A stretch of DNA of 64,000 nt, from contig CANLWS010000012.1 in the NCBI GenBank assembly GCA_947494925.1, forward strand, positions 62,001 to 126,000, given 5' to 3'. Shown here piece after piece: positions 40,107-49,077 of this stretch. Made by a program: the position numbers and the translations under genes. Source of the stretch: an uncultured Alteromonadaceae bacterium (GTDB lineage Bacteria > Pseudomonadota > Gammaproteobacteria > Enterobacterales > Alteromonadaceae). Every line of letters begins with the position of its first letter. Positions within the stretch are counted from its first letter, which is position 1. The notes under the pieces were generated by a model. The model saw only the letters and a program-made list of their open reading frames with translations. It did not search any database and had not been told where the DNA came from.

Positions 40107-41396
40107 ATGAAGATTAATGGGTTATTCAATCTTAAACAGCAGTACAAATTCAAGCCTTTGCTTGCATTGTTTTGTTCAGCGATTTTATCTGGTTGCGCGC
40201 AACATCATAGTTTGCAGAGCATAGAAAATACTCATTCGGGTTTTTATGGCACTATCAATGAGAATGGCGAATTGTTTCGCCAGCAAAGCGTGCCGTCTAA
40301 AGTGTTTTCCGCACAATTAGATTGCACAAACAACCATCAGTTTGGCGCACCGTTAAATTATCGTGTAGACAAACCTATTTTGTCATCTGCGCCGAGTCAG
40401 ACACCTTTGCCCTCTGCAGTGAACCCTGCGAAAAATACTTTGCCTTTAAGTCCAGGAGACATGATTGAAATCATGATTGAGTTTGGCGAAGGATTTAATG
40501 GCAGCTACATTTTGGATAACCTCGGTCTACTGACCTTACCTATACTTAGTCCCATAAGCGCCTCTGGTATATCACCCAGAGAGCTATCAGCCAAAATTGA
40601 ACTGGCATTGATAAAAGCCAATGTTTTCCGTCCTGCGATGGCAACCGTAAATGTCAAAGTACTGCATCTTGCTGCCATTGAAGTGCCTGTTACTGGTGCT
40701 GTATTTCAACCAGGGAGAGTGGTGATTAATGCTAAACACGCGAATGCTGAGATGGACCAAAGAGTTGTTGCCGCTGGTGACTACAGCAATAAACGACTTC
40801 TGTCTGAAGCAATCAGGGCGGCCTATGGTGCCAGACCGGATGCCAAGTTGGACCAGATCATTCTTATTCGGCAGGGGTGGCAAATAGAAGTCGATCTGAC
40901 AGGTATACTCTCAGGGCTACCCGTTAATGACTACCCATTGATTAGTGGTGATCAGGTGATCGTTCCCAGCACTGGATGTTTTCAGTCACACCTGGTCAGG
41001 CCCAGCCAGATAACACCCAAGGGTTTTCGGGTGTTTATGTCTAACCTGATTGATTCGGCACAAAGCAACTCAAGCGCAGCAGTAGGTAGATATTCAACAA
41101 ACTTGCCTTATGGCACACGTCTCTTGCAGGCAGCTGTATCTGCAAACTGTGTCGGCGGTAAAGAGTGGACCAACGCACCGCGTAAGGTGATGTTAGCTAG
41201 CGTTAATCCTTTGACGAATCAGACTCAGGTCGTTGAGCGTTCAGTCGAGCAATTGATGAGGATGCCGAATCGTGACGATATTAATCCTTACGTGATGCCT
41301 AATGACGCCATCGCTTGTTACGACTCTGGTGTTACGAATTTGCGAGATGTAGCCCGTTCAGTGTTTGACGTGCTTGTTCCGTTCACATTGTTTTAA
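40107..41396 (+). CDS. Outer-membrane polysaccharide export lipoprotein (Wza-like)
   Basis: A 429-aa protein. The signal sequence ends in a lipobox-like LSGC, so it is probably an outer-membrane lipoprotein. Residues about 115-210 are the polysaccharide export domain: LSPGDMIEIMIEFGEGFNGSYILDNLGLLTLPIL, then EVPVTGAVFQPGRV as the start of an SLBB domain. The C-terminal region (about 320-429) is extra and family-specific. It should form the channel through which the polymer leaves the periplasm. It is the first gene of the wza-wzz-wzy-pyruvyltransferase-GT operon. Confidence 0.88.
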   Translation: MKINGLFNLKQQYKFKPLLALFCSAILSGCAQHHSLQSIENTHSGFYGTINENGELFRQQSVPSKVFSAQLDCTNNHQFGAPLNYRVDKPILSSAPSQTPLPSAVNPAKNTLPLSPGDMIEIMIEFGEGFNGSYILDNLGLLTLPILSPISASGISPRELSAKIELALIKANVFRPAMATVNVKVLHLAAIEVPVTGAVFQPGRVVINAKHANAEMDQRVVAAGDYSNKRLLSEAIRAAYGARPDAKLDQIILIRQGWQIEVDLTGILSGLPVNDYPLISGDQVIVPSTGCFQSHLVRPSQITPKGFRVFMSNLIDSAQSNSSAAVGRYSTNLPYGTRLLQAAVSANCVGGKEWTNAPRKVMLASVNPLTNQTQVVERSVEQLMRMPNRDDINPYVMPNDAIACYDSGVTNLRDVARSVFDVLVPFTLF

Positions 41397-41407
41397 GAGG
41401 AAAGGTT

Positions 41408-42799
41408 ATGCAGTATCCAATAGCAATTCCTACCGCATATGATCGCTTCAGAGCATCAGTGTACCGTTTTGTGAAGTGGCCGTATTTGACTCTGACATTG
41501 TGTGGCTATCTGTTTATCGCAATCATTGTCGGTTTATATCTGAATAAATCCCCGATCTATAAAAGCGAACTTGAGCTTGTTTTACCCGGTACAGGAGCCT
41601 CGGCAAGCGTGGCCATCGACGATGTCGGTCAGGTTGTTTCCCAAACTAGTGCGCCATTCTCAGCAGGTGGCTTCAACCCAAGGGTTAATTATAAAGAGAT
41701 GCTGCTAAGTCGCGGTGTGTTGAACCTAGCTAGTGAAAAAACGGACTTGAGCAAAGCTCAGTTTGGACAACCCAAAATCAAGTTGACTGAGCAAACATCG
41801 ATACTGGCGATTAGCATTACTGGTAGCAGCGCGATCCAGGCGCAACACAAGGCACAATCTTTATATGAAAGCCTTCAGGCTGAATTGGATCGATTAAGAG
41901 CTGATGAGGTCACACGTCGTGATATGAGTATCCAAGGTGTGCTTGATGAGTACAGAGTAAGGCTCAATAGTGCCAGAGCGAATGTATTGGAGTTTCAAGA
42001 AGGTGCGTTTCTGGTTTCCCAGGCACAGTTTGATTTGCTGGTAAATAGCCTTCAATCAATAAAAGAAAAGCAGGTTTACCTGCACGCAGAAGCTAAAAAC
42101 CTGCGCGACTATAGCTTTGGTTTAAGTAAAAATCTGGGTGTTTCAGCAGGTCTGGCGGGTAAAGCCTTTGTTTTGCAATCCGATACCGAATTTCGCGGAC
42201 TGCTTAATGAGTTAAACGCCAGCACTTCTTTACTCTCAGAATATAAATCTCGCTGGGGGAGCGGCCATCCAAAGGTAATTGCCGAGCAACTCAGATTTGA
42301 CGCGTCGAAAAAAGCATTATTAGCGCGTAGCAATGAAATTGCAGGTCCCCACGCAGCTAATACATTCAGTAGTTTGGATTTAGAAATGAATCCTAAACGC
42401 GCGCAGATGTTTGCGGACCTGATTGAGGCAGTGTCACGGGCAGAGGGGATTGAAGCTGAGTTAGCTGATCTTTCGCGCTCAGAATTATTATTCAATGATC
42501 AGCTGAAAATCTATGCACGTGAATCAGCGGTGCTGGATAAATTGCAAAGAGAATTCGATTTGGCCGAAGCCATTTTTACATCCGCTGCAGCTAGGTTAGA
42601 GGCGAGTAAAGCGGATGTTTTTGCTTCTTACCCTGTCGTCCAATTACTCACTGCTCCTTCGTTACCGACCGAGATACACAGCCCTATAACGGCCTTAGGT
42701 TTAGCTGCTGGGTTAGTTGGCATCATCTTTATTACTTCAGGAGTGACTGTGTTATGCAATCGTCGTCGCATTATCAAAGTACTATTGAAGAGAAGCTAA
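41408..42799 (+). CDS. Chain-length determinant/co-polymerase (Wzz/GumC-like)
   Basis: A 463-aa inner-membrane protein with two terminal transmembrane helices (TLTLCGYLFIAIIVGLYL near residue 30 and ITALGLAAGLVGIIFITSGVTVL near 435). A long periplasmic helical region of 370 residues, rich in coiled coil, lies between (LNSARANVLEFQE..., LDKLQREFDLAEAIFTSAAARLEASKADV). The region after the second helix is only about 10 residues, so no tyrosine-kinase domain is attached. It regulates polymer length and links the inner-membrane polymerase to the Wza-like channel. GAGGAAAGG precedes the start. Confidence 0.85.
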   Translation: MQYPIAIPTAYDRFRASVYRFVKWPYLTLTLCGYLFIAIIVGLYLNKSPIYKSELELVLPGTGASASVAIDDVGQVVSQTSAPFSAGGFNPRVNYKEMLLSRGVLNLASEKTDLSKAQFGQPKIKLTEQTSILAISITGSSAIQAQHKAQSLYESLQAELDRLRADEVTRRDMSIQGVLDEYRVRLNSARANVLEFQEGAFLVSQAQFDLLVNSLQSIKEKQVYLHAEAKNLRDYSFGLSKNLGVSAGLAGKAFVLQSDTEFRGLLNELNASTSLLSEYKSRWGSGHPKVIAEQLRFDASKKALLARSNEIAGPHAANTFSSLDLEMNPKRAQMFADLIEAVSRAEGIEAELADLSRSELLFNDQLKIYARESAVLDKLQREFDLAEAIFTSAAARLEASKADVFASYPVVQLLTAPSLPTEIHSPITALGLAAGLVGIIFITSGVTVLCNRRRIIKVLLKRS

Positions 42800-44022
42800 T
42801 CATTGGTGCCATATTGTTTACCTATCCGGTGTACGCGGTAGGTGGGCTATATATTACAGGGTCTGCGCTTGGTTATCTGGTGTTTGGTTTAGTAATTTTG
42901 CGCGCTTTTGTTGAAGGCAAACACATCTTCAAATCTGTTCCGGTTATCGTCTGGGTTTGGGTATTGGGCATGTTTATGATGTTGGTGAGTCTCTTGGTGG
43001 CGCATGGAAACTGGTCGCTGGGAGCTACGCAAACAATTAAAAGTGCTGTTGGCTGGGCTAAAGGTTGGGCATTGTTGGGCTTGTTCCCGCTGTTAGGGGC
43101 ACTCGTCGAGATCAGACCTGAACGAATAGTCCGTGCTATTTGTCATGTGGGTAAGCATACGGCCATTTTCGGAATAATCACGTTCGTGCTTTATCTGGCG
43201 AGGTTTCCAGGAGAGTTGTTTGTCTCACCACTGCAGATCCTGGGTGGGGCAGGAGATAACTTTTTCATGGTCAGTCTTTACGGGAGCAACCCTGAAACGG
43301 GGGCTGGACGTTGGCAATTCTTCGCTCCCTGGGCTCCCGCTGCTGGCTTCTTGAGTTGCATTTTCATCGTTTTTAGTCTGATGGAAAAAGATGCTACGTG
43401 GCGAAAGTGGGGCATCGCTGGCAGCATAACCATGGCTTTACTTTCCCAATCACGGGCAGGCTGGGCTATCTTCATTTTTATTGTGCCTTTGTTTTTATTT
43501 TCCAGGCAGATAGGTAACCCTCGGATCCTCCTGTTAGCAGGGGTTCTTTTACCGGTAATGCTTGTTTTAGGTGAGCCAGTGTATGAGTGGGTCATGGATA
43601 CCTTTCAGCAAATTAAGGAAGCACGTCCAGCTTCCACCCGAGTTCGGGCAGCCTTAGAAAACCTAGCGCTTCAACGCTGGCAGGCAGAAGCACCTATTTG
43701 GGGACATGGCATCGTTGAATCAGGACCTAAACTTGTCGAATTTATGCCTATTGGCTCGCATCATAGCTGGTACGGGCTCTTGTTTGTAAAGGGGATAGTA
43801 GGTTTGATATCACTCGCGATCCCGATGGCAATCAGTTTGATTTATTTCGCCTGTTTTATGCACGTTAACCAAAAAGCACGTGCTGCATTGTGTATGCTAA
43901 CGGTGTTTGCCTGCTATAGCTTTTTTGAAAATCTTGAAATTCTCGCTTATCTATACTGGCCAGCTTTGTTCTGGTTGGGATTAACCTTTAAAAATATTCA
44001 GCGCAGAGGTGCATATGTTTAA
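42754..44022 (+). CDS. O-antigen ligase/polymerase-like membrane protein (Wzy)
   Basis: A 422-aa protein with about ten to eleven transmembrane helices. The large loop carries the family's usual pattern: PASTRVRAALENLALQRWQAEAPIWGHGIVE, SHHSWYGLLFVKGIVG. That is the Wzy_C/RfaL-type region that binds lipid-linked oligosaccharide. It overlaps the wzz-like gene by 46 nt in another frame, implying tight coupling. Given the cluster, it more likely polymerises repeat units than ligates O-antigen to lipid A. Confidence 0.85.
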   Translation: MQSSSHYQSTIEEKLIIGAILFTYPVYAVGGLYITGSALGYLVFGLVILRAFVEGKHIFKSVPVIVWVWVLGMFMMLVSLLVAHGNWSLGATQTIKSAVGWAKGWALLGLFPLLGALVEIRPERIVRAICHVGKHTAIFGIITFVLYLARFPGELFVSPLQILGGAGDNFFMVSLYGSNPETGAGRWQFFAPWAPAAGFLSCIFIVFSLMEKDATWRKWGIAGSITMALLSQSRAGWAIFIFIVPLFLFSRQIGNPRILLLAGVLLPVMLVLGEPVYEWVMDTFQQIKEARPASTRVRAALENLALQRWQAEAPIWGHGIVESGPKLVEFMPIGSHHSWYGLLFVKGIVGLISLAIPMAISLIYFACFMHVNQKARAALCMLTVFACYSFFENLEILAYLYWPALFWLGLTFKNIQRRGAYV

Positions 44023-45163
44023 GACGTTTAATAGCTACATAACCGGATACTATGGAATGTTAAATACGGGCGATGACGTATTGCTGAATTGCACACGTTG
44101 GGCTGCGAAGTATTTACTGAATGACACCAATCATTGTGTCAGTAGCACAAGCTCTATTAAAAATGAGGAGTTTGGCGATATCGAACCAATACCAAGTTCG
44201 GGATACCGCGGTCAGCTGCGTCTGGCACACTATAAAAATGCATTCCTTAGTGAAAAAGTGATTTTTGGCGGTGGCTCGGTTTTGCATAGTGAAAAAGATA
44301 TTCAGCTCAAACGCCATTTGATAGCGCTGGCAGGTAAAAAAAATAGTCGATGTGCTGGTGTTGGTGTTGGTCCTTTTGAATCGGTCGCAGCAGAACGTGC
44401 TTGTGCAAAGTTTCTGAATGAATGCGGGCATGTCGGCATACGGGATGAAGAGAGCTTTCAAATCGCTACGGCACTAGCACCTAAAGCAAACATTAAACTG
44501 ACGTTTGATCTGGCACCACTGATGTTGTGTCATCAGAATCAAAGGCCAGTGGAAATAGAACGCAAAGGAATTATGTTTAATTTTTGCCAACAAGCAATTG
44601 ACCCATTTGGAAACGTAAACTCAGAAAATGAGAGAAATCGTATTGAGAGTGCGGTTAGAGCAATTGAAAAAACCTGGCAAGAAACTCACGAGCCAATCAC
44701 TTTACTTGATTTCAATGGCCATCCCGTCTTCGGCGACTTTCATCTGCATAAAAAAATAATGGTCAGATTGGCGGGAAATATCCCCGTTTCGCATATTGAA
44801 TATGATCCTAACCCTTTTCGCGTTTTGCAACGCATCGCTGGATTTAAGGCGTCAGTATCCATGCGATTACATGCAGCGATTTTAAGCTTCATGGCAAACA
44901 CGCCCGCCCTATCGATTAATTACCACAACAAGTGCTACGCCTGGTGTAGACAGGTAGGTGTGCCTCAGGACTATCAGTTTGACGCAGTGGATTTTTGCCC
45001 TGAAACGCTTGCTTTGACGCTTCAGAAAGGGATTGGCATAGGCTTTGCTCTTCCTACTATGAAGACAGAAGAAGCCGTTAAGGCAACATTACTCAATTGG
45101 AGGCCAAGCGATGAAAGCAACGCAATTTACAGTCGTTATACCACTTTACAACAAGGCCAATAG
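44015..45163 (+). CDS. Polysaccharide pyruvyl transferase family protein
   Basis: A 382-aa GT-B-like protein. The N-terminal YITGYYGMLNTGDDVLLNC and VIFGGGSVLHSEKD match the conserved starts of pyruvyl transferases (G-YG--N-GDD; GGG). The C-terminal SVSMRLHAAILSFMANTPALSINYHNKC is the conserved S-RLH-ai-a---P-i-i-Y-K segment. It adds ketal-linked pyruvate from phosphoenolpyruvate to a sugar, giving the polymer negative charge. The start at 44015 is set by AGAGG; the gene overlaps both neighbours slightly. Confidence 0.88.
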   Translation: MFKTFNSYITGYYGMLNTGDDVLLNCTRWAAKYLLNDTNHCVSSTSSIKNEEFGDIEPIPSSGYRGQLRLAHYKNAFLSEKVIFGGGSVLHSEKDIQLKRHLIALAGKKNSRCAGVGVGPFESVAAERACAKFLNECGHVGIRDEESFQIATALAPKANIKLTFDLAPLMLCHQNQRPVEIERKGIMFNFCQQAIDPFGNVNSENERNRIESAVRAIEKTWQETHEPITLLDFNGHPVFGDFHLHKKIMVRLAGNIPVSHIEYDPNPFRVLQRIAGFKASVSMRLHAAILSFMANTPALSINYHNKCYAWCRQVGVPQDYQFDAVDFCPETLALTLQKGIGIGFALPTMKTEEAVKATLLNWRPSDESNAIYSRYTTLQQGQ

Positions 45164-46082
45164 TATACGGAGAACGCTTAAATCAATCAGTAACCAAAGA
45201 TTACAGCCAAGTGAAATAATTGTGGTTGATGACGGTTCAACGGATGAAAGTGCTATGCGGGTTGCTACATTGGATATGCCGAATCTGAAGTTGTACAGAC
45301 AAAAAAATCGCGGGGTTTCAGCCGCGAGAAACATCGGTGTTAAATTGGCTGCACACAACCATATTGCCTTTTTAGATGCCGATGACCAATGGTCGCCATT
45401 CTATTTGGAAGAGATGGATAAGTTAATTAAACGATTTCCCAAAGGTGAATTTTTTGCAGCTAACTACCAAAAAATCGTTGCCGAAGGTACTTATCTGGAT
45501 CCGAAGGTGGCGTTAGGTGATATCGCACCAAATGGCTGTGTAATGAACAATTATTTTGATGTTGCATCTCGTGGTGATTTGCCTTTCATGCCATCAAGTT
45601 CGGTCATAACGCGCAGTTTATTTCAAAGCCTCAATGGTTTCCCTGAAGGTGAGGCGATGGGGGAGGATCAGGCGCTGTTTAGCAAGGTTGCGTTAAAAAG
45701 CAGGATTATCTATACACCCCTGGTCCTTATGTTCTATCACACTGATGCTGAGAATCGCGCGTGTGACAGAAATCTGCCGACAGAACTATTACCATTCGCA
45801 AAACGTTTATTAATTCGGGTTCAGAACAGTTCGATGAAGTCTGGCCTCAAAGTGGCTATCGCGCGTTATTGCGCAGCTCACGCCTGTCATCTGGCCAAAG
45901 TCAATATTCAGGCTGGAAATGTCGCTGTGGCCCGCAAACTGCTCAGACTAAACGTCTGTCGTCATAAGCCCCTACATCGATTTAGTTTTTTGCTTTGGGC
46001 ATTTGTTAAATCAGCTCAAAACAAACTAACAGATGTGTTCCTGGTGCCCCGTCAACCCATCAAACCAAATTCAATGCAGTAA
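45111..46082 (+). CDS. Family 2 glycosyltransferase
   Basis: A 323-aa GT2 enzyme: FTVVIPLYNKANSIRRTLKSI at the N-terminus, IIVVDDGSTDES for nucleotide binding, AARNIGVKLA, and LDADDQW as the DxD-type metal site. GEDQALFSKVALKS supplies the catalytic-base ED region. The C-terminal third is helical and basic. It overlaps the pyruvyl transferase gene by 53 nt, with GGAGG before its ATG. Sugar specificity is unknown. Confidence 0.88.
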   Translation: MKATQFTVVIPLYNKANSIRRTLKSISNQRLQPSEIIVVDDGSTDESAMRVATLDMPNLKLYRQKNRGVSAARNIGVKLAAHNHIAFLDADDQWSPFYLEEMDKLIKRFPKGEFFAANYQKIVAEGTYLDPKVALGDIAPNGCVMNNYFDVASRGDLPFMPSSSVITRSLFQSLNGFPEGEAMGEDQALFSKVALKSRIIYTPLVLMFYHTDAENRACDRNLPTELLPFAKRLLIRVQNSSMKSGLKVAIARYCAAHACHLAKVNIQAGNVAVARKLLRLNVCRHKPLHRFSFLLWAFVKSAQNKLTDVFLVPRQPIKPNSMQ

Positions 46083-46090
46083 GAGGTAAC

Positions 46091-46939
46091 ATGATGAAAC
46101 TTAACGCTATTTGTATCATTAAAAATGAAGCTGATATTATTCTCGAAACGCTCAACAATGCGCTTCGATTCTGTGACAATATTTATGTTTTTGACAACGG
46201 CTCCACTGATGGGAGCTGGGAGTTAATTTGTAAAAAGGCTGCGCAGGACCCGAGAGTTGTTATTGCTGCGCATACAGACGAAACCTACCGAAATCAGTTT
46301 CGAAACCGTGTATATAACATGTTCAACCACAAATTCGGCGCGTCTGATTGGTGGTATATTCTTGATGCGGATGAACTGTTAACCGAAGACCCGCGGCCGA
46401 TGCTAGTTAAGGCCATGCAGTTCGACAGAAACCAGATGCGAGTCTGGCAAGCACAGTTTTATTTTACTGATAAGGATTTGGCTGTATATGACAAGGAAGA
46501 CAAATCAGAGTTGGTCTCTCAAAGACGCCGATATTATCGGATCAACTGGCGTGAGCCTCGTTTTTTCAGAAACTCGCCCGACCATAAATGGCCAGAAGAC
46601 ATCAGTGGCAAAGTGCCCCCATTCTGCAATCGGCTTTACCGTCCGTCTCCTGTTTGTCGACACTATGCGGAACGTACACCAGAACAAATCAAGGCACGCA
46701 GAGAAATTCGTCTAAGCAATCCGTACAGCTTTTTGCATGTAAAAAACAAATCAGACGATGATTGGCTGAAAAAATCTGCAGATTGTTTTTACTACGAAGA
46801 AGGCAAAAAAATGCGCTTTCCGCTCCTGGATAGAGTTACCTATTACGCCAGTCAAACCCGGTATTGGTTAATCTGGCGATTCAAAAATGTAATGTCACTT
46901 AAAACCACCTTATTCAACAAAATGATGAAGGTAGCATAG
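46091..46939 (+). CDS. Family 2-like glycosyltransferase
   Basis: A 282-aa protein: LNAICIIKNEADIILETLNNALRFCDNIYVFDNGSTDGSWEL is the start typical of GT2 enzymes of the short glycosyl_tranf_2_4-like branch, and WYILDADELL holds the DxD. The second half (RRRYYRINWREPRFFR, HYAERTPEQIKARREIRLSNPYSF) has a pattern often seen in such EPS glycosyltransferases. Last gene of the rightward operon; a terminator follows 19 nt later. Donor unknown. Confidence 0.85.
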   Translation: MMKLNAICIIKNEADIILETLNNALRFCDNIYVFDNGSTDGSWELICKKAAQDPRVVIAAHTDETYRNQFRNRVYNMFNHKFGASDWWYILDADELLTEDPRPMLVKAMQFDRNQMRVWQAQFYFTDKDLAVYDKEDKSELVSQRRRYYRINWREPRFFRNSPDHKWPEDISGKVPPFCNRLYRPSPVCRHYAERTPEQIKARREIRLSNPYSFLHVKNKSDDDWLKKSADCFYYEEGKKMRFPLLDRVTYYASQTRYWLIWRFKNVMSLKTTLFNKMMKVA

Positions 46940-46956
46940 GGACTCAATGGGCAAGA

Positions 46957-46982
46957 AGAGGCAGTTGACGCTGCCTTTTTTT
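46957..46982 (+). terminator. Intrinsic terminator of the rightward EPS operon
   Basis: AGGCAG (46959-46964) pairs with CTGCCT (46971-46976) around TTGACG, followed by seven Ts. I see no gene in the rest of 46983-47148. Confidence 0.85.
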
Positions 46983-47148
46983 GCGTTTATTTAATCCGAC
47001 CAGAGTAAGCCTGAGAGGCGGTGCGTATTCCAAATCCATCCGACGCATCTTATCGTTGCTTTGCACTGGTAACGAAGGGCCAAGCCACACACACTTTTTT
47101 CAAAATAAACCTGCGGATGTTTGCACCGATATCCACGTAAGATAGCCC

Positions 47149-48372
47149 TTAATCCTCCAAATCCAGAACATAAGCAGTGCCAGATCCATTGCCTTTGTCA
47201 TCGCGATGAGGAGTCGCGATTAGCGCAGTGTTGTTTGAAAGAGCTAGATTCCAACCAAACCTGTCTTCTGGCATACCATCATGGGCTACCATTTTGGAGG
47301 TATAACGCCATTGGCCCTGTTGTTTTTTGAAAACATACAGAGCCCCTGCATTTTTACCAATAGCGTCATGGTGCATTGCACTGATTAAGGCTGTCTCTTT
47401 GTTTAGCGCCACACCACGACCGAATCTGTCATCAGCTTCACCATCAGGAGCCACCAATTTTTGCGCCTGAACCCATTTACCTTTTGTTCGTTCAAATATA
47501 TAAGCTGAACCTGCATCCTTGCCAACGCCCACTATGTCATCTCTTCTGGCAGAAATTAGTGCGGTATCGCCAAATAACGCCACTCTTACGCCAAAAATAT
47601 CAGTTTTATCGCCATCGTTAGCCATAAGCTTTGCTTGATGGTTCCATTCTTTTCCGTCATAGGTGTAGGCATATACGGCACCGGCTTCTTCTGCTTGTTC
47701 ATCATTCAAGTCAGCGCCAACAAGAACAGTATCACCATCAATTGCTACACTGATACCGAACAGATCACCCGAAGCTCCGTCTTTAGCCGTTAGTTTGGAT
47801 TGAAATTGCCATGCGTCTTTTTCTCGTTCGTAAACGTATGCGGCACCTGAGTCTTTGTGCGGTGCATCACTGTGAGGTGCGCCGATAATTAGGAATCGGG
47901 ATGTAAGAGCGATGCTTTGACCAAAAGCGTCGCCAGCTTTTGCATCAATTGCAGTTAAAATTTGTTTCTGCAACCAGGTATTAGCCTCTCTCTCAAAAGC
48001 AAACACCGCACCAGCATCTTCACCTCTATCATCTCTTCTTATTACACCTAATATTGCGATGTGGTTTTTCAATGCTACATTGCCACCGAGAGTGTCATCT
48101 GCATATGCAGGTTCTGCGATTAATTTTGCTTGCTGTTGCCAACCTGTGGGGCCAAGGGAATAAACGTAGGCTGCCCCCGAGTTTTGGATATTTTTCGCAT
48201 CAGCTTTGTGAGCACCGATTAGCGCAGTTGTCCCATCTATAGCTACACTGTAGCCGAAACTATCTTCTGCTTTGCCATCATGAGGTACCAACTTATGCAG
48301 CTTTGCATAACTTTGGCTAGATACTATCAAGGTCATACAAGATAAGAATTTGAGAATTGAGTTCGGCTTCAT
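47149..48372 (-). CDS. FG-GAP repeat protein, seven-bladed beta-propeller
   Basis: A 407-aa secreted protein: a signal peptide (MKPNSILKFLSCMTLIVSSQSYA) and then seven repeats of about 50 residues. Each repeat has a D-x-FG-x-x-VAL/I motif (for example SFGYSVAI, AFGQSIAL, LFGISVAI, RFGRGVAL), a GAxxxD-type strand and a GAAYVY-like strand. Seven repeats are what a closed integrin-type beta-propeller needs. These proteins bind ligands or polysaccharides outside the cell; a matrix or surface role fits the EPS setting. No enzyme motif seen. Confidence 0.82.
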   Translation of the reverse strand: MKPNSILKFLSCMTLIVSSQSYAKLHKLVPHDGKAEDSFGYSVAIDGTTALIGAHKADAKNIQNSGAAYVYSLGPTGWQQQAKLIAEPAYADDTLGGNVALKNHIAILGVIRRDDRGEDAGAVFAFEREANTWLQKQILTAIDAKAGDAFGQSIALTSRFLIIGAPHSDAPHKDSGAAYVYEREKDAWQFQSKLTAKDGASGDLFGISVAIDGDTVLVGADLNDEQAEEAGAVYAYTYDGKEWNHQAKLMANDGDKTDIFGVRVALFGDTALISARRDDIVGVGKDAGSAYIFERTKGKWVQAQKLVAPDGEADDRFGRGVALNKETALISAMHHDAIGKNAGALYVFKKQQGQWRYTSKMVAHDGMPEDRFGWNLALSNNTALIATPHRDDKGNGSGTAYVLDLED

Positions 48373-48581
48373 AAATACTTTATGTTCGATATTTACGTGA
48401 GATCAAACTATGCGATTCTTAGTGCTTCAACAAGGGGAAATCGACGAAGTGAAAAATATCAGAGATATACGTAGCCTCGGCTAATACTACTGGTACGGAT
48501 TTGCTTCATTATGGTAAGCACTGCAATTGCTGTCATTGATTCAAGGTTCAAACAGTATTCAAGTTGTGAACTGCGGCTAGG

Positions 48582-48617
48582 CCAAAAAAAGGCGAAAGGA
48601 GAGTGACTCTCCTTCTT
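48582..48617 (-). terminator. Intrinsic terminator of the leftward GT/flippase operon
   Basis: AAGGAGAG and CTCTCCTT (48596-48614) pair around a 3-nt loop; in the leftward direction the stem is followed by a T-run (48585-48590 region). It lies 35 nt past the stop at 48652. Nothing else was seen in 48373-48651. Confidence 0.75.
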
Positions 48618-48651
48618 TGAAACGGGTATCTGTGTGCGACGTATGAATCAT

Positions 48652-49065
48652 TCATAGTACAGTATTGACAATCCAGTCCCACAGCCCCAGCGAAAACCCC
48701 TCAATCAGATTGATGCCAGCAAACGATTTTAGGATGTAGACTATTGTCAGACCTAACATGGTGCTAAACAGCAGGAAAAGTGTACAAAGCGTCAGTACGG
48801 CAAACATAGCAATATTAATTTCTTGCCGAGACAGGTCACGCAAATTTTTACCCATTAGGAACACAAAATAGATACGATACGCGAAGAAAGGGACGGGAAA
48901 TGTGCCACGAACATCTACTTTGTGATTGCGGTATTGACCGCTTCCCACCGCAATTTTTAAGTGTTTTAGTTGTGTGTCACTGAAGGTAGTAGCCGTTTCC
49001 TTGGGTAAACGACTCAACAAATTCAGAATATCTGGATCTTTACGTATGGAGTATGGACTAGTCAT
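48652..49065 (-). CDS. Small membrane protein of the EPS cluster, unknown
   Basis: A 137-aa protein. The first 60 residues are soluble and mildly basic (SIRKDPDILNLLSRLPKETA); then come one strongly hydrophobic helix (MFAVLTLCTLFLLFSTMLGLTIVYIL) and a weaker hydrophobic end (LIEGFSLGLWDWIVNTVL). No family recognised. It lies 12 nt downstream of a glycosyltransferase on the same strand, with GGAAG before its start, so it is part of that operon. Confidence 0.6.
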   Translation of the reverse strand: MTSPYSIRKDPDILNLLSRLPKETATTFSDTQLKHLKIAVGSGQYRNHKVDVRGTFPVPFFAYRIYFVFLMGKNLRDLSRQEINIAMFAVLTLCTLFLLFSTMLGLTIVYILKSFAGINLIEGFSLGLWDWIVNTVL

Positions 49066-49077
49066 ATTACTTCCTTT

